Below are positions 18,144-25,577 of a stretch of DNA of 62,175 nt, piece after piece. Numbering within the stretch: position 1 is the stretch's first letter; each line of letters begins with the position of its first letter. The position numbers were made by a program, and so were the translations under genes. The stretch lies in NCBI GenBank assembly GCA_937923945.1, contig CALDWC010000174.1:1-62175 (forward strand), written 5' to 3'. This DNA is from an uncultured Treponema sp. (GTDB lineage: Bacteria; Spirochaetota; Spirochaetia; Treponematales; Treponemataceae). The notes under the pieces were generated by a model. That model did no database searches. It was given only the letters and a program-made list of their open reading frames with translations, and was not told the origin of the DNA.

Positions 18144-18271
18144 CATAAAAACCGGATGGACGGCTAGTCCAAAAATTACCGCGAATATTTTTGTAGATTG
18201 AGTGAAAAGCGATAATTGATTTTTTAGCCGCTCTTATCTATAATGGTAGGATTATATAATATTAATAGAAG

Positions 18272-18309
18272 TCTTCTAAAAACTTTTGAAATTTTGAGTT
18301 TTTAGAAGA
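18272..18309. repeat. Perfect 12-bp hairpin beside element copy 3
   Basis: TCTTCTAAAAAC (18272-18283) pairs with GTTTTTAGAAGA (18298-18309). It lies between two divergent genes and ends just before the MITE copy at 18317. Nothing else is seen in this 440-bp gap apart from the MITE. Confidence 0.6.
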
Positions 18310-18316
18310 AGCCTAA

Positions 18317-18560
18317 GGAAACGCTGATTAAAGGCTTGACGCCGTTTACCGGCAAACTTTGCAACGCAAAGTTTTTTTTGCAGAAGCAAAGTTTTTTGCG
18401 AAGCAAAGTATCTCCTTTATTGTTTCTCAATGTTCAGTATAATCGGCTCTGAACATTTGCGAAACAATAGATTTAAAAGGTTGGCACTGAAAAGTAGTCT
18501 CTAAAAACATCAGTTTTTGAAAGATGCCCTCAATTTTCGATTGAATTAATCAGTGCCCAC
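18317..18560 (-). repeat. MITE-like element copy 3 (244 bp, longest)
   Basis: Reverse orientation, flanked by CTAA at 18313-18316 and 18561-18564 (target duplication, fits YTAR). Carries the AAGCAAAG/CTTTGCTT internal block in a duplicated form that accounts for the extra length. Ends 30 bp before the cyclase start codon. Confidence 0.88.
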
Positions 18561-18590
18561 CTAATTGTGTAATGTATAAAGAGGGTCGTT

Positions 18591-21377
18591 ATGATTCAAT
18601 GGAAAAATTTTTTGAAAAAAAATGCACAGCTCATCATTGCAGGTGTGTCACTCATTTTTTTTATTGTATTTTCTTTTACAAAAACGGGAAAAACGGTTGA
18701 ACTTTCATTTTATGATGCACTTCTCCATTTTAAGCCCGCTCCCAAAGAACGCGAGGAAGTGCTGCTGTTGAGCGTTGACGATTTGGCGATTGAACAGGTC
18801 GGCAGCTGGCCATGGTCGCGCGATATTATGGCTGACGTTCTTTTAAAACTGCGAGAGTTCGGGGCAACAACTGCGGTGTTTGATATTGAATATCTATCAC
18901 CGGGACAATCGGGCGTTAATAAAACCTACGTTGAAAATGATTTACCGAAAGCGTACCAAAGTGTCCGCCAAGAAATGGACGAGTATATTACGCAGTTTTC
19001 AGCCGCGATTGCAGAAAAGAACATTCCGGCACACGATGCTCCGGAATTTGCCGACATGATGAAAAAAGATTTGGACGAACGAATGCAGCAGTTAAGCGAT
19101 TCGGTTGTAGAAAATATTTTTCGTGATAACGATACGTACCTCGGACAAGCGATTGGCTTTTTCGGAAATACGTTTGTAACGATAAATGCCGCTAATGTTA
19201 ACGTCAACACGGAAAACGCGGAGCTGAAAAATTTTGCGTGTGAGCATTTTCTTTTCGAAAATATCACCGATACAAAAAAGCTTTTTAAAACGGAATCGCA
19301 AAAAATACGCGAAGAAAATTCCGCCGTGTACGGCATTTCACCGGCGATCATGCTGGTGCTGCAATACGCAAAGGGTGCGGGTTTTCCGAATGTTGTCATT
19401 GATACGGACGGTGTCCGCCGCCGTATTCAGCTTTTTACGGAATATAACGGCAAGTATGTTGCGCAGCTCGTGCTTTCGCCCATTCTCAATATTCTCAAAC
19501 CGGAACAAATTATTCGCAACAAGCGGAGCCTTATTTTAAAAAATTGTACGCATCCCGATTTTAATCAAAAACAGGATATTAAAATTCCGCTTGATGCGAA
19601 CGGTTGTCTTATGATTAACTGGCTCAAGAAAAATTTTTTGGATGCAAATAACCCGGAAAATACGAGTTTTAAAAATATTTCAATTTATGTGTTAATTTAC
19701 GCGGATAAAATAGAAAATAATCTCGTTGAAAACTTGCACAATATTACCGATTTGAAAATCAGAACGCAAAACGGGTATTTGCAATACGACGGAGCGGTGC
19801 AATTTTTACTTGACAGCTATCAAAAAATTCAACAGCAGCGATCGGCACTTTTAAGCGGTGAAAGCGCGGAGTTTGATGCGTACTTCGCTGAACGGAATGA
19901 GTTTTTTCAAAATGTTGATGAGTTCCTCAAAGGGGACTTTGAAGCGGAAATCCATCAGTTGTTTGCCGATATTCAAGCTCAAACCGGAACCGATGAATAT
20001 ACCGCTTTTGATTCATACGTGACGGATGTGTTTAAAGCTGCCCGCAGTAACTATGCGCTGTATCGGGAAAACGAGCAGGTCGCCCGCGCCAACTGCAAAG
20101 ATGCGTTTGCGATTATCGGATACAGCGGAGTCGGCACTTCCGATTTGGGCGTCAATCCTTTTTGGGCTTCCTACCCGAATGTGGGAACACACGCGAATAT
20201 TTACAACACGATTATGAGTGGACAGTTTATTACGCCGCTGCCGTTTTGGCTGAGCATTGTCTGTGCTGTGCTTTTTGTGTTTTTTACCGCTTTGGTGTTA
20301 TCGAAACTGAGCAAAGTATTTGCTAAGCTTCTGTTCGGCATTCTCATGGTGTGTGCGATTTTTATTATTTCGGTTTTTCTTTTTTCATTTTTCGGAATAT
20401 ATGCGCGGGCGGTTTTACCGATGCTCAGCGTATCGGTTTGTTTTCTCGGAATAACGTTTTTTGATTTTCTCTTTGCGGAAAAAGAAAAAAGCTTTTTGCG
20501 GAAAGCATTCGGGGTGTATCTTTCAAAAAATGTGGTTGATGAAATTGTAAAAGATCCGTCGAAACTGGCACTCGGCGGTGAAGAAAAACGGATTACCGCA
20601 TTGTTTACCGATATTCGCTCATTCTCAACTCTCTCGGAAAAAATTACGCCGACTCACTTGGTGCAGGTGCTGAATGAGTATTTAACTATCATGAGCGATT
20701 TAATTTTTGAAGAACGCGGAACCGTTGATAAATATATCGGGGACGCTATTGTGTCCTTTTTCGGAGCGCCGCTTGACGTATCCGATCACGCCGCCTGTGC
20801 GTGCCGTGCCGCCGTTAAAATGAAAGCGGCTGAAGCGGTGTTGAATCAGCGGCTCTTTGAAACCGGTGAAATCCCGATGCCGATATATACGCGAATCGGG
20901 ATCAACACGGGGCAGATGGTGGTCGGCAATATGGGAACGGATACAAAAATGAACTATACGATTATGGGCAACGATGTAAACTTGGCTGCCCGTCTCGAAG
21001 GTGTGAACAAATTATACGGTTCATGGATTTTAGTTTCGCAGTCGACGTGGAAAGACACGCACGGGGAATTTTTGGGGAGGCGATTTGACAGGGTTCGTGT
21101 TGTCGGAATCAATACGCCCGTGCAGCTTTATAACATTATGTCGCTGAAATCGGATGCCTCCGATCGCGATTTGGAATTGGTTGACCGCTTTGAAAAAGGC
21201 ATCGATAAATATCACGAACGGGATTATGCCGGAGCGTTGCAAACCTTTGAATCCTGTTTGAAGGTAAATCCCGATGACGCGCCGTCAAAAGTTTTTATAC
21301 AAAAACTTGCCGAGCTGGTTGCAAATCCAGAATTAGCAAAAACACATGACGATGTCGTTAATATGACTTCCAAATAA
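18591..21377 (+). CDS. CHASE2-domain class III adenylate/guanylate cyclase
   Basis: Membrane signal receptor producing cAMP (or cGMP). 928 residues: an N-terminal membrane anchor (12-28), an extracytoplasmic CHASE2 sensor (about 30-540, opening with FYDALLHFKP and VLLLSVDD), three membrane helices (about 550-640), then the cyclase domain. Catalytic residues are present: ALFTDIRSFSTLSEK with metal Asp, DKYIGDAIVSFFGAP with Lys and the second Asp, and NDVNLAARLEG with the transition-state Asn and Arg. The last 60 residues look like one TPR-like unit. The DKYIGDA lysine favours ATP. RBS GAGGG upstream. A mobile element abuts the leader. Confidence 0.9.
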   Translation: MIQWKNFLKKNAQLIIAGVSLIFFIVFSFTKTGKTVELSFYDALLHFKPAPKEREEVLLLSVDDLAIEQVGSWPWSRDIMADVLLKLREFGATTAVFDIEYLSPGQSGVNKTYVENDLPKAYQSVRQEMDEYITQFSAAIAEKNIPAHDAPEFADMMKKDLDERMQQLSDSVVENIFRDNDTYLGQAIGFFGNTFVTINAANVNVNTENAELKNFACEHFLFENITDTKKLFKTESQKIREENSAVYGISPAIMLVLQYAKGAGFPNVVIDTDGVRRRIQLFTEYNGKYVAQLVLSPILNILKPEQIIRNKRSLILKNCTHPDFNQKQDIKIPLDANGCLMINWLKKNFLDANNPENTSFKNISIYVLIYADKIENNLVENLHNITDLKIRTQNGYLQYDGAVQFLLDSYQKIQQQRSALLSGESAEFDAYFAERNEFFQNVDEFLKGDFEAEIHQLFADIQAQTGTDEYTAFDSYVTDVFKAARSNYALYRENEQVARANCKDAFAIIGYSGVGTSDLGVNPFWASYPNVGTHANIYNTIMSGQFITPLPFWLSIVCAVLFVFFTALVLSKLSKVFAKLLFGILMVCAIFIISVFLFSFFGIYARAVLPMLSVSVCFLGITFFDFLFAEKEKSFLRKAFGVYLSKNVVDEIVKDPSKLALGGEEKRITALFTDIRSFSTLSEKITPTHLVQVLNEYLTIMSDLIFEERGTVDKYIGDAIVSFFGAPLDVSDHAACACRAAVKMKAAEAVLNQRLFETGEIPMPIYTRIGINTGQMVVGNMGTDTKMNYTIMGNDVNLAARLEGVNKLYGSWILVSQSTWKDTHGEFLGRRFDRVRVVGINTPVQLYNIMSLKSDASDRDLELVDRFEKGIDKYHERDYAGALQTFESCLKVNPDDAPSKVFIQKLAELVANPELAKTHDDVVNMTSK

Positions 21378-21492
21378 TTTGAGGATTTTGTTTTTTATGT
21401 AGAGATAGGATATTTAAAAATATCATGTAATTTTACCCTCGTAATTTTGTTTAATTAATACCTACATTACATACAAAATTTTGGAGAATTTT

Positions 21493-22401
21493 ATGAAAAA
21501 ATTTTTTGCATTTGTTTTAAGTGTTTGTTTGTTGGTTCCCGCTTTTTCGATGGGAAACAAAGAAACCCCCGTTTCACAGGATCGGGCGGGAAATCCCGTT
21601 ACTGTTCCTGCATCAATCGAAAAAGTTGCGGTGTTTGCGCCGTCGAGTGTTAAAATTGTTGACGGACTTGGATTGCACGATAAAATCGTCGCGGTTGATA
21701 CCTACAGCGCCAAAGACGATGAAACGCTCAAAGATTTACCCGCGTTTGATATGATGAAACCGGACACGGAAAAGATTATCGCGCTGAACCCCGATGTTGT
21801 GTTTACAACCGGAATGTCAAATGCGGGTGGCGCCGATCCGTACAAAACGGTTCGGGATGCCGGTATTTGTGTGTTGAATATTCCGTCAAGCACTTCCATT
21901 CAAGGCATTTATGACGATATTATTTTTGTTGCCGATGTGTTGGGCGTTCACAAAAAAGGAAGCGATATGGTTGCTTCGATGAAAAAAGAGATTGCAAAGT
22001 ATGAACAGATTGCAAAAACAATCCCTGCTGAAAAACAAAAAACCGTGTACTTTGAAATCAGCGCCGCTCCGTACATGTATACCGCCGGTAGCAATACGTT
22101 TATCAATGAAATTATTCACTTGCTCGGTGCGAAAAACATTTTCGAAGATTTGGACAGTTGGGCATCCGTTTCAACCGAACAGATTTTAGCAAAAAATCCC
22201 GATGTGATTATTACTCAGGTTCATTACGTTGACGCTCCTGTTGATGAAATCAAAGGTCGTGACGGCTGGAATGTTATCACCGCGGTACAAAAAGATGCGG
22301 TGTATTTGGTAACGGCTGACAATGTTTCGCAGCCCTGTCAATACATCGTAAAAGGTATCGACGAAATGGCAAAAGCGATTTATCCTGAATACTTTAAATA
22401 A
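21493..22401 (+). CDS. Periplasmic binding protein of an iron/cobalamin-type ABC importer
   Basis: 302-residue FecB/BtuF-like (cluster A-III) binding protein with a signal peptide (MKKFFAFVLSVCLLVPAFS; no lipobox Cys). Body begins DRAGNPVTVPASIEKVAVFAPS and contains the long-helix linked two-lobe fold; typical segments are ALNPDVVFTTG and ILAKNPDVIITQ. The ATG at 21493 is chosen because GGAG lies 7 nt before it; the open frame starts four codons earlier with TTG. First gene of an importer operon with permease and ATPase. Ligand (haem, siderophore, cobalamin) cannot be told; no riboswitch is recognisable in the 115-nt leader. Confidence 0.85.
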   Translation: MKKFFAFVLSVCLLVPAFSMGNKETPVSQDRAGNPVTVPASIEKVAVFAPSSVKIVDGLGLHDKIVAVDTYSAKDDETLKDLPAFDMMKPDTEKIIALNPDVVFTTGMSNAGGADPYKTVRDAGICVLNIPSSTSIQGIYDDIIFVADVLGVHKKGSDMVASMKKEIAKYEQIAKTIPAEKQKTVYFEISAAPYMYTAGSNTFINEIIHLLGAKNIFEDLDSWASVSTEQILAKNPDVIITQVHYVDAPVDEIKGRDGWNVITAVQKDAVYLVTADNVSQPCQYIVKGIDEMAKAIYPEYFK

Positions 22402-22423
22402 ATCGAAATCGATTTTGTTGAGA

Positions 22424-22453
22424 GGGGATACGGATGTATCCCCTTTATTTTTT
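22424..22453 (+). terminator. Hairpin between binding protein and permease
   Basis: GGGGATAC (22424-22431) pairs perfectly with GTATCCCC (22436-22443) around GGAT and is followed by TTTATTTTTT. It sits inside the operon and should leave the binding protein in excess over the permease and ATPase. Confidence 0.8.
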
Positions 22454-22465
22454 GTAAATTAAAAT

Positions 22466-23476
22466 ATGAAAACGAAAGTGATTTTCTCCGTTGTTGTTTC
22501 TCTGTGCGTTATCATTTTGGGAGTTGGCATCGGATCGGTATATGTTTCACCGACATTGACGATAAAAATATTTTTGTCGAAACTGCCTTTTACCGCGCCG
22601 CTTCCGGCTTCGTTAAAAACGATGGAAGTGATTATTATGCGCGTGCGTCTTCCGCGTGTGTTGACGGCGTTTTTGTGCGGCGGCGCTTTTGCGATGACCG
22701 GCGTGATTATGCAAGGCTGTTTAAAAAACTTACTTGCATCGGCGTACACCATCGGTGTCTCGTCGGGGGCGTCTCTCTGCGCCGCCTGTACGCTTTTTTT
22801 TACATCGAGCTTTTCAGCGGTGTCCCTGCCGCTTGCCGGCTCTTTCGGTGCGGTTGTTACCGTGTTTGCCGTTGTCAAGTTTGCACAAACCGTTGATCGA
22901 TCGCTTTCGGATAATACGCTTATTTTAGCCGGTATGATTTTTTCGCTTTTTATCAATGCGGTGCTGACCGTCATTGTGTCGCTCAATGCGGAAAAAGTCG
23001 GACATTTGCTTTTTTGGCAAATGGGAAATTTTGCGTGGCACGGCTGGAACGGTTTACTAATTATGTTTCCGTGTACGATATTCACGTTTCTTTTTTTGAT
23101 GCATTATGCAACGGAAGCGGATATTTTAACCTTTGGGGACGAGCGGGCGCTGAGCTTAGGAGTACAGGCGGAAAGCCTCAAGAAAAAATTGCTCGTTGTT
23201 TCTTCTGTGTTGATCGGCATTATTGTTTCGTTTGTCGGAATTATCGGTTTCGTTGATTTGATCGCCCCACATGTTGTGCGAAAATTTTTCGGAGCAAAAC
23301 ACAAAATAGTACTTCCAATGGCTTTTTTATTCGGCGGCACGCTGATGGTTGTGTGTGATTTAATCGCACGAACGATTTTGTCTCCGCGTGAACTTGCCGT
23401 CGGTGCGGTAACCGCAATTATCGGAGCGCCGTTTTTCGCTTACATTTATTTTACCAAGCGGGTGCGTTATGCTTGA
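22466..23476 (+). CDS. FecCD-family ABC permease
   Basis: 336-residue inner-membrane permease with about ten helices. Family markers: RLPRVLTAFLCGGAFAMTGVIMQG near residue 55, IGVSSGASLCAA, and the cytoplasmic loop FVGIIGFVDLIAPHVVRKFFG (ATPase coupling; the usual GPIGFIGLIVPH) near residue 250, then LGGTL-like FLFGGTLMVVCDLIAR. It starts 12 nt after the terminator hairpin, without a ribosome binding site. Overlaps the ATPase gene by 8 bp. Confidence 0.92.
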   Translation: MKTKVIFSVVVSLCVIILGVGIGSVYVSPTLTIKIFLSKLPFTAPLPASLKTMEVIIMRVRLPRVLTAFLCGGAFAMTGVIMQGCLKNLLASAYTIGVSSGASLCAACTLFFTSSFSAVSLPLAGSFGAVVTVFAVVKFAQTVDRSLSDNTLILAGMIFSLFINAVLTVIVSLNAEKVGHLLFWQMGNFAWHGWNGLLIMFPCTIFTFLFLMHYATEADILTFGDERALSLGVQAESLKKKLLVVSSVLIGIIVSFVGIIGFVDLIAPHVVRKFFGAKHKIVLPMAFLFGGTLMVVCDLIARTILSPRELAVGAVTAIIGAPFFAYIYFTKRVRYA

Positions 23477-24230
23477 AGTAAAAAACATAACGGCAGGATA
23501 TAACGGCACGCCGATTGTCCGTGACGTTTCGTTTAAAGTCGGCTCAGGTGAAATTGCGTGTGTGCTGGGACAAAACGGCTGCGGTAAAACAACACTGCTG
23601 AAAGCATGTACAAAAATAATTCCGGCGATGAGCGGTTCGGTATACATTGCCGATGATAATATTTTACAAAAAAAGCGGAAAGATATTGCAAAGCTGATTA
23701 CGCTGATGGGCGGTCGGCAGCAGTCGTATTTTTCATACACGGTGTTTCAAACGGTACTGCTCGCTCGATATGCGCAAAGCGATAAAAAGCTTTTAGCGGA
23801 AACGTTTTCAAAAGCGGATTGTGAAAAGACGGATGCCGTTTTACGACAATGCAATATTGCTCATCTGCGGGAGCGTTTTTTAACGGAACTGTCGTCGGGT
23901 CAGCTGCAAAAAGTTTTTTTTGCTCAAGCAATCGCGCAAGAAACGCCGGTGATTTTTTTGGACGAACCGACAAGTCATCTGGATTTAAAAGCGCAAATCG
24001 ATTTAGCGGAAATACTTTCCCGCCTCACCCGAGAAAAAAAACTTTCGGTGCTTGCCGTTTTTCATGATATTAATTTTGCCTTGCAGTTTGCCGACAGAAT
24101 CATTTTAATGAAAGACGGTGCCGTTTTTTCAAACACAAAAAAGTCCGATGTGGATTTTGAAAAATTGAATACGCTCTACGACACGGATGTCAAAGGTTTT
24201 ATGCGCAAAAGTTTGGCGTTTTGGAAGTAA
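23469..24230 (+). CDS. ABC importer ATP-binding protein
   Basis: 253-residue cytoplasmic ATPase of the FepC/BtuD type. Walker A LGQNGCGKTTLLKAC, Q-loop region TLMGGRQQSYFSY, signature LSSGQLQKVFFAQAIAQE, Walker B VIFLDEPTSHLD, switch His in VFHDINFA. Powers the FecCD-type permease of the same operon. Overlap of 8 bp with the permease gene and close spacing to the DNA glycosylase gene imply one transcript. Confidence 0.93.
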   Translation: MLEVKNITAGYNGTPIVRDVSFKVGSGEIACVLGQNGCGKTTLLKACTKIIPAMSGSVYIADDNILQKKRKDIAKLITLMGGRQQSYFSYTVFQTVLLARYAQSDKKLLAETFSKADCEKTDAVLRQCNIAHLRERFLTELSSGQLQKVFFAQAIAQETPVIFLDEPTSHLDLKAQIDLAEILSRLTREKKLSVLAVFHDINFALQFADRIILMKDGAVFSNTKKSDVDFEKLNTLYDTDVKGFMRKSLAFWK

Positions 24231-24247
24231 ATGAAGAAACTTTTTAT

Positions 24248-25105
24248 ATGGAAATGATAAAGACTGACTCAGCGAAAAACAATACCCTCACTGCCGAGCG
24301 ATGCAAAATATTTCAAAGCGAAGTGTGGAATTTTTACCGTGAACACGGACGGAGTTTTCAATGGCGGGAAACACAAGATCCGTACGCTATTTTAGTTTCG
24401 GAAGTAATGTTGCAGCAAACGCAAACCGCCCGCGTAATACAAAAGTTTGCAGCGTGGATGTATCGATTTCCGACGCTTGAATCGCTTGCTAAGGCTCCAC
24501 TTTCCGAAGTGCTCTCGTTGTGGAACGGACTCGGATATAACCGGCGGGCTGTGTATCTCCAGGCGGCATGCCGCGAAATAGGCAGCCGCTTCGGCGGTGT
24601 TTTTCCGCAAACTACAAACGAATTGAAAACGCTCCCCGGTGTGGGACCGTATACTGCGGGTGCGGTTTGTGCATTTGGATTTAACCAGCCTGTGGTGTTT
24701 CTGGAAACGAATATTCGCTCTGTATTTATTCACCGTTTTTTTTCCGAAAATACTGAAAAAATTGACGATAAACTCCTTTTACCGCTCGTTATACAAACGC
24801 TCGATAGAAAAAATCCGCGGGAATGGTATTATGCGCTGATGGACTTGGGGGCGGATATAAAATCAAAACTGCCGAATCCGTCACGAAAGTCGAAATCCTA
24901 TACCAAGCAATCCCGATTTCAAGGGTCTTTTCGGCAAGCCCGCGGCGCAATCCTTCGTCAGCTTTCATTAAAAAAGCGGACAACCCTTGCCGAAATTTCC
25001 GAATCTGAACATATTGAATGTGAGCGGCTCATTACCGCCTGTGAAAAACTTGTTGCAGAGCGTCTCATTGTGCAGGAAGGTGAAGTACTGGCGTTTCGAG
25101 AATGA
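24248..25105 (+). CDS. HhH-GPD DNA glycosylase, MutY-like without Fe-S cluster
   Basis: Base-excision repair glycosylase related to MutY, which removes adenine opposite 8-oxoguanine. 285 residues: VMLQQTQTARVIQKF carries the MutY catalytic Glu and LPGVGPYTAGAVCAFGF is the helix-hairpin-helix. Two departures: the segment where MutY has DGN reads LETNIRSVF, so Glu stands at the catalytic Asp position, and the DLGADIKSKLPNP segment has none of the four cysteines that bind the 4Fe-4S cluster in classical MutY. The C-terminal NUDIX-like MutT domain is also missing. Start chosen at MEMIK; a TTG at 24221 inside the ATPase gene is the alternative. Confidence 0.75.
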   Translation: MEMIKTDSAKNNTLTAERCKIFQSEVWNFYREHGRSFQWRETQDPYAILVSEVMLQQTQTARVIQKFAAWMYRFPTLESLAKAPLSEVLSLWNGLGYNRRAVYLQAACREIGSRFGGVFPQTTNELKTLPGVGPYTAGAVCAFGFNQPVVFLETNIRSVFIHRFFSENTEKIDDKLLLPLVIQTLDRKNPREWYYALMDLGADIKSKLPNPSRKSKSYTKQSRFQGSFRQARGAILRQLSLKKRTTLAEISESEHIECERLITACEKLVAERLIVQEGEVLAFRE

Positions 25106-25154
25106 TTTCTCTATGAGAATGATCGTTTTATGCGTTTTAGAAAGGATTAATTTT

Positions 25155-25528
25155 ATGCAAATAGAAGTTCTCAAAAAAAGTGGCAGATATTTCTCATGAG
25201 TTTTTTGGTGTTATATTGCAAATAGCTGATAAATTTATAACACCTCGTTGTTATGGCATAAAAATAAATGGTGAGCCTCTAAAAACTATCTTTGCGGAAA
25301 CGCTGAAAGGCTTGACGCCGTTTACCGGCAAACTTTGCAACGCAAAGTTTTTTGCAGAAGCAAAGTATCTCCATCGTTGTTTCTCGATGTTCAGTCCCGG
25401 TATAAAATAGTAGGATTAAAGGTGGGCACTGAAAAGAAGCCTCTAAAAAACATTAGTTTTTAATTCTCGGTTGAATTAATCAGTGCCTCCTTGCGAGTAA
25501 GCTATTTTTGCAGTTGCTTAAATTTTAA
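25155..25528 (+). pseudogene. Small gene interrupted by MITE copy 4
   Basis: AAAGGA precedes ATG at 25155 (MQIEVLKK). After a run of seven A the frame shifts; the next frame reads VADISHEFFGVIL and GIKINGEPLKTIF up to the repeat at 25296. Taking out the repeat and one TTGC joins ATC TTT to GCG AGT in frame and gives TIFASKLFLQLLKF and stop at 25526-25528. So the original gene had about 57 codons and was broken twice, by the A-run and by insertion. No family recognised; its 3' end now holds the leuS promoter. Confidence 0.6.
25296..25490 (-). repeat. MITE-like element copy 4 (195 bp)
   Basis: Reverse orientation, begins GGAAACGCTG and ends CAGTGCCTCC. Flanked by TTGC at 25292-25295 and 25491-25494, an exact 4-bp duplication. 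Has the AAGCAAAG block. It interrupts a small reading frame that is restored in register when the element is removed. Confidence 0.88.
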
Positions 25529-25542
25529 GAAAACGGTATAAT
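25514..25542 (+). promoter_or_regulatory. leuS promoter
   Basis: TTGCTT (25514-25519), 17-bp spacer, TATAAT (25537-25542). It overlaps the 3' end of the broken small gene and lies outside the mobile element. Confidence 0.65.
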
Positions 25543-25577
25543 AGCGCTTCAAGTTTTGAAATCGATAAGAGGTGAAC

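Noticed and set aside
21378..21492. Cobalamin or other riboswitch before the ABC importer operon
   Set aside because: The leader is only about 115 nt, AT-rich, and shows no conserved riboswitch core.
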